In this document: in pieces, positions 52,895 through 62,098 of the stretch
Layout of the letters: every line of letters begins with the position of its first letter
Numbering within the stretch: the stretch's first letter is position 1
Assembly (NCBI RefSeq): GCF_000422985.1
Contig: NZ_AUHC01000002.1
Span: 248,001 to 312,000 of the forward strand
DNA length: 64,000 nt
Origin: Erythrobacter cryptus DSM 12079
GTDB lineage: Bacteria; Pseudomonadota; Alphaproteobacteria; Sphingomonadales; Sphingomonadaceae
Reading direction: 5' to 3'
The notes under the pieces: model-generated
Database searches by the model: none
What the model was told of the DNA's origin: nothing
What the model saw: the letters and a program-made list of their open reading frames with translations, nothing else
Translations under genes and position numbers: made by a program

Positions 52895-54838
52895 ATGATC
52901 CAACCCGGCACCCGCCGTGCAGGCCCTGGCGTGATCGCGCGCGCCGGCCGCAGCCGTGTGAGCACCCTTGCCAGCACCCTCGCGCTCGCCGCCGCGGCGC
53001 TGGCCACCGCGCCGCTCGCGGCGCAGGAGAGCGCGACCGAGCCGGCCGAGGAAGGGCTTGGCGAGTAAGGCATCATCGTCACCGGTCTGCGCCGTTCCGC
53101 CGCGCTCGAGGATGCGCCGGTGGCGATCACCGCCTTCGATTCGCAGGCGATCCAGAACGCCGGGATCGAGCGCCCGGGCGATTTCATCGCGCTCACCCCC
53201 AATGTCACGCTGGTCGAGGCCCAGAACGCCGGCAACGCCTTCGTCATCATCCGCGGCATCACCCAGAACCGCACTTCCGAACCCAGCGTCGCGGTGATCG
53301 TCGATGGGGTGCAGCAGGTGAACCCGGCGCAGTTCAACCAGGATCTGTTCGACATCGAGCAGATCGAGGTGCTCAAGGGCCCGCAGGGCGGGCTTTACGG
53401 CCGCAACGCCATCGGCGGGGCGATCATCATCACCACCAAGAAGCCGACCGACGAATTTTCCGGTAACATCACCGCCGGGATCGACAATGGCTTTGGCTAT
53501 TTCCTGCGCGGCGGGATCACCGGGCCGCTGGCCGAGAAAGTCAAGTTCCGCATCGCCGGATCTTGGTATGACACCGAGGGCTTCATCCCCAACACCTTCC
53601 TCGGCGAGGATGTCGATCCGGTCGAGGATTTCTCGCTGCGCGCCAACCTGCTCGTCGAGGCTTCGGACCGGTTGGCCTTCGACCTGCGCGGGTCCTTGAA
53701 CCAGCTGCGCACCCAGGGCCTCTATTACAACATCGTCGGTGATGTGAACACGGTGGCCCCGGGCAGGGTCAACAACCCCGGTCAGAATGACCGCGACATC
53801 TACAACCTTGCCCTGCGCATCGAATATGCCGGTGACAACGCGCCGTTCACCTCGGTCTCCTCCTATGACACGCTCGAGGAGATCCTCACCGGCGATGCCT
53901 TCGACTTCCTGCCGGTGGTGCCCGGCGTGCCCCAGGTGCAGAGCGGCGAGGTGCGCACCGCGGTGTTCGACGACTGGCAGCCCAAGCTCACGCTCACCTG
54001 GACGCCCGATCCTGACCTCACCATCTATGGCGGCTTTTCGCGCGGCTTCCGCTCGGGCGGCTTCAACCAGACCGGGGTGGGGGCCGAGGCGATCAACAAC
54101 AACATCGTCAGCGTGGGCGATATCTTCCGCGCCGAGACCGCCGACACCTTCGAGATCGGCGCCAAGGGGCGGATCGGCCCGGTGCGCCTCGCCGGCGCGG
54201 CCTATACCACGCTCTCGAAGAACTCCTATTTCTTCGTCTTCCTCGCCCAGTCCTCGACCCAGAACCGCGGCAATATCCCCAAGACCCGGATCAACGGCTT
54301 CGAGCTTGAGGCGAGCGCGCGGCGTGCCCCCCATTTCGATGTCAATGCCGCGATCGGGGTGACCGACGGCGAGATCAAGGAATTTCCCGATCCCACGGTG
54401 ATCGGCAACGAAGCGCCGCAGATCAGCCGCTATACCCTCAATCTCGGCGCGCAATATTCAGGGCCGCTTTCGGGCGATGTCGATGGGCTGCTGCGGATCG
54501 ACTATCGCCGCACCGGGCGCACCTGGTGGGAACCCTTCAACACCACCGTGCGCCAACCGGTCGATGTGGTCGATGCACGCGCGGGGGTGACGATCGGCGG
54601 CGTGTCGATCACCGCCTTTGCGCAAAACCTGTTCGACGAGACCTACAATGCCGAATTCTCTCCCGGAGGCTTCGTCTTCCGCGCCCGGCCGCGGCGCTTC
54701 GGGGTGGAAGTGGGCTACAGGTTCTATGCGGAGCAAGACGATGACCAAGGTGCTGGTGCTCTACTATTCGAGCTATGGCCATATCGAGGCGATGGCCGCC
54801 GCCGTGGCCGAGGGCGCAGCGAGCGTCCCCGGCACTGA
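52895..54838 (+). pseudogene. TonB-dependent receptor interrupted by an in-frame stop
   Basis: A receptor of about 615 codons that would import the substrate of this locus. ATG 52895 follows AAGGGGAGAG; the signal peptide runs to TAPLAAQ. After 57 codons a TAA at 53066-53068 interrupts, exactly before the TonB-box-like GIIVTGLRRSA. The frame then continues unbroken through plug (FVIIRGITQNR, LKGPQGGLYGRNAIGGAI) and barrel. GAA to TAA is the simplest lesion. The barrel reaches the expected end GVEVGYRF, but no stop follows; the frame runs on 38 codons across the wrbA start. One lost A after TTCTA would restore F-stop. Either a true null or sequence errors. Confidence 0.82.
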
Positions 54839-55343
54839 GGTCGTGGTCAAGCGCGTGCCCGAGCTGGTGCCCGAGGAGGTCGCAAGAGGTGCGGGGATGA
54901 AGACCGATCAGGCCGCGCCGATCGCCAGCCCCGAGGAGCTTGCCGATTATGATGCGATCATCTTCGGCACGCCCACGCGCTTCGGCAACATGGCCGCGCA
55001 GATGCGCAATTTCCTCGATCAGACCGGGGGGCTGTGGTTCCAGCGCAAGCTGGTCGGCAAGGTCGGCAGCGTGTTCGTTTCCACCGCCAGCCAGCACGGC
55101 GGGCAGGAAACCACGATCACCTCGTTCCACACCACCCTGTTGCACCACGGAATGGTGATCGTCGGCCTGCCCTATACCTTTGCCGGCAATTCGGAGATGG
55201 GCGAGATCAGCGGCGGCACCCCCTATGGCGCCTCGACGCTGGCCGGCAATGATGGCGGCCGCATGCCCAGCGACAACGAGCTGGCCGGCGCGCGTTTCCA
55301 GGGGGCGCATGTCGCCGCGATCGCGGCCAAGCTGGCCGCCTGA
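54741..55343 (+). CDS. wrbA: NAD(P)H:quinone oxidoreductase, WrbA type
   Basis: A 200-residue flavodoxin-like FMN protein. Features are [20 protein letters not shown] at the start, [41 protein letters not shown] and [22 protein letters not shown], all typical of type IV quinone reductases that reduce quinones by two electrons. ATG 54741 with GGAG 7 bp upstream is preferred; an in-frame ATG at 54726 exists. In this cluster it may recycle a quinone formed from an aromatic substrate, but that is inference. Confidence 0.92.
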   Translation: MTKVLVLYYSSYGHIEAMAAAVAEGAASVPGTEVVVKRVPELVPEEVARGAGMKTDQAAPIASPEELADYDAIIFGTPTRFGNMAAQMRNFLDQTGGLWFQRKLVGKVGSVFVSTASQHGGQETTITSFHTTLLHHGMVIVGLPYTFAGNSEMGEISGGTPYGASTLAGNDGGRMPSDNELAGARFQGAHVAAIAAKLAA

Positions 55344-55360
55344 GGATGAAGGGAGAGACG

Positions 55361-55909
55361 ATGATGACGAGGATCCTGGCCAATCGCCTGCACCACACCG
55401 CCTATGTCACCAAGGATCTCGAGGCGACGCGCGCCTTCTATGAGGACGTGCTCGGCTTCCCGCTGATGGCCACCTATTGCGAGAAGGACGAGCTGTTCGG
55501 CAAGGAGCGCACCTATTGCCACTGCTTCTTCGAGCTCGCCGATGGCAGCGCGCTCGCCTTCTTCCAGTTTGCCGATCCTGCCGACCAGGCCGAGTTCGGC
55601 TCCGAAATCCCCTCCAGCCCCTTCATCCACATCGCGCTGCATGTCGATGCCGAGGGCCAAGCCGAGCTTGCCCGGCGCATTGCCGCTGCCGGGCTCACCG
55701 AGCCGCAGACCTATGTGCTCGAGCATGGCTATTGCCGCTCGCTCTATGTCACCGATCCCAACGGCATGATCCTCGAGTTCACCTGCGACGATCCGCGCGC
55801 CGCCCCGCTCGATGCCGAGCGCCGGGCCAGCGCCCATGCCGAGCTCAAGCGCTGGCTGGCGGGCGATCACCGCAACAACAATCCCTTCCGCGCCGCCGAA
55901 GCGGCCTGA
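55361..55909 (+). CDS. VOC-superfamily (glyoxalase/dioxygenase fold) protein
   Basis: A 182-residue single-module VOC protein. NRLHHTAYVTKDLEATRAFYEDVLGF gives the first metal His; a second block FIHIALHVDAEGQAELARRI supplies the next His, and SLYVTDPNGMILEFT ends with the Glu ligand. Size and motifs fit glyoxalase-I-like or small isomerase/lyase enzymes rather than full extradiol dioxygenases. ATG 55361 has AGGGAGAG 5 bp upstream. It is 17 bp after wrbA and part of the same operon. Confidence 0.85.
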   Translation: MMTRILANRLHHTAYVTKDLEATRAFYEDVLGFPLMATYCEKDELFGKERTYCHCFFELADGSALAFFQFADPADQAEFGSEIPSSPFIHIALHVDAEGQAELARRIAAAGLTEPQTYVLEHGYCRSLYVTDPNGMILEFTCDDPRAAPLDAERRASAHAELKRWLAGDHRNNNPFRAAEAA

Positions 55910-55937
55910 CCGGGCGGGGGCGGGCGTGCAAGGCAGG

Positions 55938-56754
55938 ATGCTCTCTGCGCGCCTGCCCGATCCGGCCGCGCTCGAGCACGGCGAGGTCGCGGTGGCGGGC
56001 GGCACGGTGCCGATCGCCATGGCCGGCGAGGGGCCGCCGCTGATCCTGCTCCACGGCTGGAGCCTCGATCACCGCATGTGGCGCCCGCAGGTGGCGGGCC
56101 TTGCGCGCCGCTTCTTCCTCATCATGCCCGATCGGCGCGGCTGCGGACGCGCCAGCGCGCCGCCCGATCTGCTGCGCGAAGCCGACGGTGTGATCGCGAT
56201 TGCCGACTTTCTCGGGCTCGATCGCTTTGCCCTTGCCGGGCTGTCGCGCGGGGCGGTGGTGGCGCTCGATGTCGCGCGGCGCCACCGCGCGCGGCTCAGA
56301 GCCCTTGCGGTTTCGGGGGGCGCCGCTGCCGGCGCTGGTGCCGCGCGATGAGGCGATCGATCTGGCCCGCTTCACCGCGCTGGCGGCCGCGGGCGATCTT
56401 GCGCAGCTGCGCGCCGAATGGGCCGCCCATCCGCTGATGCAGACCCGCAGCCCCGAGGCCGCGGCTTTGGTGGCTGAAATACTCGCCGATTATGATGCGC
56501 GCGATCTCCTCGCGCCCTCGGCCATGCCTGGCTTCCCGCGCGAGGTGCTCGCCAGCCTGATGATGCCGGTGCTGAGCATGACCGGGGCGGATGACACGCC
56601 CTGGCGGCGGGCCTGCGCGCGCGCCTTTGCCGCCATCGCCCCGCGCGCCCGCCACCTTGAATTGCCTGGCGCCGGCCACCTTGCCAATCTCGACAATCCC
56701 GGCGCCTTCAACGATGCGCTTGCCGGCTTCTCCCACACGGGGGTCTTGTCATGA
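55938..56754 (+). pseudogene. Alpha/beta hydrolase, frameshifted in a G6 run
   Basis: The 5' frame encodes LILLHGWSLDHRMWRPQV (oxyanion HG), PDRRGCGRA and the nucleophile elbow AGLSRGAVVAL, then loses homology after AVSG. The 3' frame, offset by one, resumes with APLPALVPRDEAIDLARF and continues through TGADDTPW (acid) and LPGAGHLANLDNP (catalytic His). Removing one G from the six G at 56315-56320 joins the two as one protein of about 271 residues. As written, the protein stops at 56349-56351 and lacks acid and His. The end overlaps the MetE-like start by 4 bp (ATGA). Either a true lesion or a homopolymer error. Confidence 0.88.
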
Positions 56755-57890
56755 GCGAACAGCGCTTTCTCACCACCCATGTCGGCAGCCTGCCGCGCCC
56801 GGACGCGCTGCTCGATCTGGTCTTCACGCGCGAATCGGGCGAGGTGGTGAGCGAGGCCGCCTTCGAGGCCGCCTTCGAGGCCGCGGTCGAGGAAGCCACC
56901 GCCCATGTCGTCAGGCGCCAGATCGAGGCGGGCCTTGCCATCATCAATGATGGCGAGCAGTCGAAGCCTTCCTATGCCACCTATATCAAGCACCGTCTCT
57001 CGGGCTTTGGTGGCGAGGCGGGGCAATATGAATTCGCCGATCTTGAGGCCTTCCCCGGGGCCAAGGCCCAGGTGTTCGGCAACAAGGGCCGCGCCAGGCG
57101 TTCCGCGCCCGCCTGCACCGCGCCGATCGAGGTGATCGACATGGAAGCCCCGCGAAAGGATGCCGAGCGCCTGAAGCGCCTCGCGGGTGGCCATGCCACC
57201 TTCATGTCCGCCGCCTCGCCGGGGGTGACCGCGCTGTTCTTTTCCAACCAGTTTTATACAAGCGACGAGGAATATGTCTTTGCCCTCGCCGAGGGGCTGC
57301 GCCACGAATACGAGACCATCGCCGCGGCGGGCATCACCCTGCAGGTCGATTGCCCCGATCTTGCCATGGGCCGCCACGTGCAGTTCACGCACCTCAGCCT
57401 CGAAGACTTCCGCAAGCGCATCGGCATGAATGTCGCCGCCTTGAACCACGCGCTGCGCAACATCCCCGCCGAACAGCTGCGCATGCACCTGTGCTGGGGC
57501 AATTACCCGGGGCCGCACCACTGCGATGTCGCCCTGGGCGAGATTGCCGATATCGTCTGGCAAGCCAAGCCGCAGACCGTGCTGCTCGAGGGGGCCAATC
57601 CCCGCCATGCGCACGAATTTGCCTTCTTTGCCGATCACCCGCTGCCCGATGACAAGATCCTCTGCCCCGGCATGGTCGAGCCGCAAAGCCCCTATATCGA
57701 GCACCCCGAACTCATCGCCCAGCGCATCGGCCGCTATGCCGATCTGCTCGGGGCCGAAGGGGTGATGGCGGGGGTGGATTGCGGCTTTTCGGTCCATGCG
57801 GGCAGCAATGTCCTCGATCGCGAGGTGGTCTGGGCCAAGCTCGCCGCGCTGGCCGAAGGTGCGGCCATCGCCAGCGCGCGCTATTTCTGA
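56751..57890 (+). CDS. MetE-like (cobalamin-independent methionine synthase II family) methyl/alkyl transferase
   Basis: A 379-residue zinc enzyme resembling the C-terminal barrel of MetE. It starts FLTTHVGSLPRPDALLDLVF; AIINDGEQSKPSYATY, LQVDCPDLAMG, LRMHLCWGNYPGPHHCDV (His and Cys ligands), VLLEGANPRHAHE (Glu) and AGVDCGFSVHAG (Cys) complete a plausible zinc site. Without the N-terminal MetE domain it is unlikely to be the housekeeping enzyme, since metH is present. Relatives include epoxyalkane:coenzyme M transferase and other thiol alkylators. In this operon it may move a methyl or alkyl group from the catabolic substrate to a thiol. Confidence 0.8.
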   Translation: MSEQRFLTTHVGSLPRPDALLDLVFTRESGEVVSEAAFEAAFEAAVEEATAHVVRRQIEAGLAIINDGEQSKPSYATYIKHRLSGFGGEAGQYEFADLEAFPGAKAQVFGNKGRARRSAPACTAPIEVIDMEAPRKDAERLKRLAGGHATFMSAASPGVTALFFSNQFYTSDEEYVFALAEGLRHEYETIAAAGITLQVDCPDLAMGRHVQFTHLSLEDFRKRIGMNVAALNHALRNIPAEQLRMHLCWGNYPGPHHCDVALGEIADIVWQAKPQTVLLEGANPRHAHEFAFFADHPLPDDKILCPGMVEPQSPYIEHPELIAQRIGRYADLLGAEGVMAGVDCGFSVHAGSNVLDREVVWAKLAALAEGAAIASARYF

Positions 57891-57940
57891 AAGGCGCCGC
57901 CGCTTGCCGCCCACTGCCCGGCGCGGCTAACACGGCCGGG

Positions 57941-58912
57941 ATGACCGCGCCGCCAACACCCTTCACGCTCCATGCCACCCTGGTCGAGAATGGCACGGTG
58001 CGCCGCCTCGATCCGCACGCGGCGGCGCTCTATGCCGGGCCGGGGTTTGTCTGGCTTCATGTCGAAGGGGCGGCCGGGGCGAGCCTTGCCGATCTGCCGG
58101 CCCATGTCCCGCCGATGGCGGCCAATGCCCTGCTGGCGAGCGAGACCCGCCCGCGCTGCGATGCGGTGGATGCGGGCGCGCTCATCAACCTGCGCGGCAC
58201 CGCGGCCGATACCATGCAGGACAGCGACGGATTGGTCTCGATCCGCGTGTGGGTCGAGGCGCGGCGGGTGACCTCGGTCAGCCGCCACCGCCTCGCCGCG
58301 CTCGGCAAGGTCGAGGCGGCGGTTGCGGCCGGGCGGATCGTCGATGGCGGGGATTTCGTCGCCGCGCTGGCGCAGGCGATTTCGGGCGTGCTCGATCCCG
58401 AAGTCGCCGCGCTCGGCGATGCGCTCGATGATTGCGAGGAGATGCTCGACGGGGGCGATATCTACGCGCTGCGCCGTCAGATCGCGCGGCTGCGCAGCCA
58501 GGCGATCGTGCTGCGCCGCTTTGTCGCGCCCGATCGTGATGCCCTGGGGGCGATGGCGCAGCTCGATTTTCCCTGGATCAGCAAGGAAGACCGGCTGCAC
58601 CTGCGCGAGGCGGCGGATCGCTTTGCCCGCATGGCCGAGGAACTGGAGGCGGTGCGCGAGCGTGCCGCGCTGCTGCACGAGCAGCTCACCGATCTGCGCG
58701 CCGAGATGATCGACAAGCGCAGCCTGGCGATTGCGGTGGTGGCCTTCATCTTCCTGCCGCTCACCTTCATCACCGGGCTTCTGGGCATGAATGTCGAGGG
58801 CATCCCCTATGCCAGCCACCCCTGGGCCTTCTGGGGCGTGGTTGCCTTCTGCGTTCTGGTGGGCCTTGCGGTGCTGGGCTGGTTTGCCCTGCGCCAATGG
58901 CTCAACGACTGA
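57941..58912 (+). CDS. CorA/ZntB-family divalent metal transporter
   Basis: A 323-residue CorA-type channel. A soluble N-terminal domain and long stalk helices (ADRFARMAEELEAVRERAALL, then LTDLRAEMIDKRSLAI) lead into two membrane helices near the C-terminus, the first ending in FITGLLGMNVEGIP, with the GMN selectivity motif and an acidic loop. It passes Mg2+, Zn2+ or similar ions; which is unclear, though the lack of typical CorA YGMN (here LGMN) suggests the ZntB-like side. ATG 57941. It lies 50 bp after the MetE-like gene and is probably not part of the catabolic unit. Confidence 0.88.
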   Translation: MTAPPTPFTLHATLVENGTVRRLDPHAAALYAGPGFVWLHVEGAAGASLADLPAHVPPMAANALLASETRPRCDAVDAGALINLRGTAADTMQDSDGLVSIRVWVEARRVTSVSRHRLAALGKVEAAVAAGRIVDGGDFVAALAQAISGVLDPEVAALGDALDDCEEMLDGGDIYALRRQIARLRSQAIVLRRFVAPDRDALGAMAQLDFPWISKEDRLHLREAADRFARMAEELEAVRERAALLHEQLTDLRAEMIDKRSLAIAVVAFIFLPLTFITGLLGMNVEGIPYASHPWAFWGVVAFCVLVGLAVLGWFALRQWLND

Positions 58913-58952
58913 GCCGCAACACGGCCATCCCCCGGGCCGCACAGCAAGGCGC

Positions 58953-59026
58953 TGGAGCGGGTGAAGGGAATCGAACCCTCGTCGTAAGCTTGGGAAGCTT
59001 CTGCTCTACCATTGAGCTACACCCGC
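58953..59026 (-). tRNA. tRNA-Gly (anticodon CCC)
   Basis: A 74-nt cloverleaf on the minus strand with encoded CCA. The acceptor stem GCGGGTG/CACCCGC is perfect and the discriminator is T. Anticodon loop TTCCCAA carries CCC, complement at 58992-58994. The top of the anticodon stem has one mismatched pair. T-arm GTTCGATTC is standard. Confidence 0.95.
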
Positions 59027-59442
59027 ATTGCGCGCGCCATTGCGGCCGGCAGGGCGCAAGCTCCTTGCCGCGGAGCGGGCGCTTGGTCAACGGGTTTTTG
59101 CAAGAGCAAAGAGGCCACCGCCGGCCCGCCCGCAAGGCGCGCGATGCCGAGGCGTCCCACCTTGCATCTGCGCCCGGCTGGCCGGTCAAGCGCTCTTGTT
59201 GCGCTGCAGCAAGGAACGCGCGCCTTGGCTCGGGGCGCGGCTTCATCGCCGATGCGGCATGGGAGCCTGTGCGATCAGGCCAAAGGCGGAGGGGCGGATG
59301 TTGTCATAAAACGCCTGAATCCTGTGGCGCTTGTGCAACATCCTTCCTGCAATCGTGTGCAAACCCAAGGTTTTCTGCAGATCGATGGCACTCGCGTGGC
59401 ATGGCTGCGTTGCAAACATGGCAACAACAAGGGGTAGCCTTC
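59027..59442. other. Intergenic region upstream of second large TonB receptor
   Basis: This 416-bp stretch contains no supported gene. TTGTCATAAAA at 59301-59311 resembles half a Pho box but has no second box. Several TGCAA/TTGCA words occur between 59330 and 59425 (for example TTGCAAACATGGCAA at 59410-59424), which could be half-sites of a regulator. Evidence for any is weak. Confidence 0.4.
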
Positions 59443-62076
59443 ATGCGTTTTCGTACCTTGCTTCTCGCCTCTCTGGTGATCCCGGCGGCTCCGGCCCTCG
59501 CGCAGGATGCCGAAGCCGCAGTCGAGGAGAGCGGCCAGCCGATCATCGTCACCGGCTCGCGCCGAGCAGACCGCACCGTGGGGGACAGCGCCGTGCCGAT
59601 CGACGTAATCGGGGCCGAGCAGCTCCAGAACTCGGGCTTGACCGAGACCGCGCGGCTGCTGCGCGATCTGGTGCCCAGCCTCAACTTCCCCCAGCCCTCG
59701 ATCACCGATGGCACCGACGTGATCCGCCCGGCCACGCTGCGCGGCCTTGGTGCGGACCAGACGCTGGTGCTGATCAATGGCAAGCGCCGTCATGTTTCGG
59801 CGCTGCTCAACATCAACGGCTCGGTCGGACGCGGCACGCAGGCGGTTGATCTTAACTTCATTCCGTCCTCCGCGATCCGCCAGGTCGAGGTGCTGCGCGA
59901 TGGGGCCGCGGCGCAATATGGTTCGGACGCGATCGCCGGGGTCATCAACTTCCAGCTCAATAATGCCAGCCAAGGCGCGCGCTTTGCCGCCACCTATGGC
60001 GGCTATGTCACCGCGATTGATGGGGTCAACAAGATCACCGGGCTGGCGCTTGATGCCAATGGTCGGCCGACCTTCGCGCCCGATGGCACGCTCGCTGTGG
60101 TCGATACCGGCAAGAAGCTCAATGTGAGCGACGGGGGGGTGCTCACGCTCAGTTCCAATTTCGGCCTGCCGCTCGGCGATGGGGGCTTTGTCAACCTCAC
60201 CGCCGAATATCGCGACCGCGACGATACCAACCGCACCGGATATGACCGGCGACCGCAATATAATATCGTGGGCGGGGTGCTTGATCCGCGCGAGCTCACC
60301 TTCAACCGTCGCTCGCACCGCTATGGTGACGCGCGGGTGGAAGATTTCTCGCTGTTCGCCAACTCCGGCCTGCCGGTTGGCGATGGGATCGAGCTTTACG
60401 CCTTTGGCGGCTATGGTGAGCGGCGCGGCAATTCGGCCGGGTTCTATCGCCGCGCCTCTGACACGCGCAATGTCATCGCCATCTATCCTGATGGCTTTTT
60501 GCCCGAGATCGATACGCTGACCAAGGACTGGGCGATCACCGGCGGTATTCGCGGCGAGCTGGCTGGATGGGATTTCGACCTGTCGACCCAATATGGCCGC
60601 AACAAGGTCAATTTCCGGGTGCTCAACTCGGTCAATGCCTCGCTGGGTGCGGCCAGCCCGACCGAGTTCAGGGCCGGGGGGCTGGTTTACAGCCAGTGGA
60701 TCAGCAACTTCGATGTCACCCGCGAGATCGAGAGGCTATTCACGCGCACCACGCTGGCCTTCGGGCTGGAATATCGGCGCGAGACCTTCCAGGTGCGCCC
60801 GGGTGAGCCGGACAGCTTCCGCGCCGGGCCGGTGACCATCAACCAGAACAACCCGCTCAACTCCAGCACTGCCGGGGCGGCGCCGGGCAGCCAGGTGTTC
60901 CCCGGTTTTCAGCCGACCATCGGCGGGGTTTCGGTGGTGGATGTCAACGCGCGCAACAATGTCTCGGCCTATGTCGAGCTGGATATTGACCTCATCCCGC
61001 AATGGAATTTGCAACTGGCCGGTCGTTATGAGGACTATTCGGATTTCGGCAGCGACTGGAATGGCAAGCTGGCCACGCGCTTCGAGCTGGCCGAGTGGCT
61101 GGCGCTGCGCGGTGCGGTCTCGACCGGCTTTCGCGCACCGGGCCTTGCGCAACAGTTCTTTGCTGCATCGGCAACCAACAATGTCGCCGGCGTGCTGGTC
61201 GATGCGGTGACATTGCCGGTCGGCAACCCGGTGGCGCAGGCCCTTGGCGCCTCACCGCTCAAGGCCGAAACCGCGGTCAACTGGTCGCTGGGCGCAGTGC
61301 TTTCGCCGGTGGATGGCTTGAACCTCACGGTCGACTGGTTCCAGATCGACATTGATGACCGCATCGTGCTGACCGAAAACCTCACCGCCACCCGCGATGC
61401 CAATGGCAATCCCAGCGGCAGCGGCACCGGCAGGGCGATCGCGCAAATCCTCAATGATGCGGGCTTTACCAACATTTCGGCGGCGCGGTTCTTCATCAAC
61501 GGGATCGACACCCGCACCCGCGGGATCGATGCGATTGCCACCTATTCGCTCCCGGTGGGCAGCGAGGGCAAGCTCAACCTCACGGCCGGCTACAACTGGA
61601 CCGACAACAAGATCACCGGCCGCAATGCCGTGCCCGGCGCGCTCAACCAGGTGCCGGGGATCGTCCTGTTCGGGCGGCTCGAATCGCTGCGGATCGAGGA
61701 AGGCCAGCCGCGCAACCGGATCAATCTCGGGTTGGACTATAGCCAGAACTGGGCTTCGCTGACGCTGCGTGCCAACCGCTTCGGTCGGGTGCTCTCGCCG
61801 GGCAATGATCCCTTCACCGATCTGGTGATTGATCCTGACTGGGTGGTGGATGCCGAAGTCCGCGTCGAACCGATCACCGGGCTCGAGGTGGCGGTGGGGG
61901 CGAACAACCTGTTCGACCAATATCCCACGGCCAATCCCACCGGGGTGGGCACCGATCCGGTGACCGGGGCGCCGCGCAACTATTCGGCCAACAACTACTT
62001 CCTGCCGTTCTCGAGCTTTTCACCCTACGGCTTCAATGGTCGCTTCCTCTATGCGCGGGTGAGCTACCAGTTCTGA
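59443..62076 (+). CDS. TonB-dependent receptor
   Basis: An 877-residue outer-membrane receptor. The signal peptide MRFRTLLLASLVIPAAPALA is cleaved near residue 20, followed by a TonB-box-like PIIVTGSRRAD. The plug has TLRGLGADQTLVLINGKRRH, VEVLRDGAAAQYGSDAIAGVINF; the barrel closes with VSYQF (terminal Phe). SVGRGTQAVDLNFIPSSAI is typical of receptors in the FepA/BtuB-like sphingomonad expansion. The ligand is not apparent. ATG 59443 has AAGGGG 9 bp upstream. Convergent, 22 bp from the acylase gene; an acylated ligand could link the two, but this is speculative. Confidence 0.92.
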   Translation: MRFRTLLLASLVIPAAPALAQDAEAAVEESGQPIIVTGSRRADRTVGDSAVPIDVIGAEQLQNSGLTETARLLRDLVPSLNFPQPSITDGTDVIRPATLRGLGADQTLVLINGKRRHVSALLNINGSVGRGTQAVDLNFIPSSAIRQVEVLRDGAAAQYGSDAIAGVINFQLNNASQGARFAATYGGYVTAIDGVNKITGLALDANGRPTFAPDGTLAVVDTGKKLNVSDGGVLTLSSNFGLPLGDGGFVNLTAEYRDRDDTNRTGYDRRPQYNIVGGVLDPRELTFNRRSHRYGDARVEDFSLFANSGLPVGDGIELYAFGGYGERRGNSAGFYRRASDTRNVIAIYPDGFLPEIDTLTKDWAITGGIRGELAGWDFDLSTQYGRNKVNFRVLNSVNASLGAASPTEFRAGGLVYSQWISNFDVTREIERLFTRTTLAFGLEYRRETFQVRPGEPDSFRAGPVTINQNNPLNSSTAGAAPGSQVFPGFQPTIGGVSVVDVNARNNVSAYVELDIDLIPQWNLQLAGRYEDYSDFGSDWNGKLATRFELAEWLALRGAVSTGFRAPGLAQQFFAASATNNVAGVLVDAVTLPVGNPVAQALGASPLKAETAVNWSLGAVLSPVDGLNLTVDWFQIDIDDRIVLTENLTATRDANGNPSGSGTGRAIAQILNDAGFTNISAARFFINGIDTRTRGIDAIATYSLPVGSEGKLNLTAGYNWTDNKITGRNAVPGALNQVPGIVLFGRLESLRIEEGQPRNRINLGLDYSQNWASLTLRANRFGRVLSPGNDPFTDLVIDPDWVVDAEVRVEPITGLEVAVGANNLFDQYPTANPTGVGTDPVTGAPRNYSANNYFLPFSSFSPYGFNGRFLYARVSYQF

Positions 62077-62098
62077 TCAAGGCGCGGCGCGGCGGGCC

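Noticed and set aside
53066..53068. Recoding of the TAA as a programmed readthrough or special amino acid
   Set aside because: TAA is not used for selenocysteine or pyrrolysine, and no downstream structure or known precedent in this family supports it; a mutation or error is simpler.
59301..59311. Pho-box half-site upstream of the receptor at 59443
   Set aside because: TTGTCAT plus AAAA is followed by CGCCTGA, which does not match a second box.
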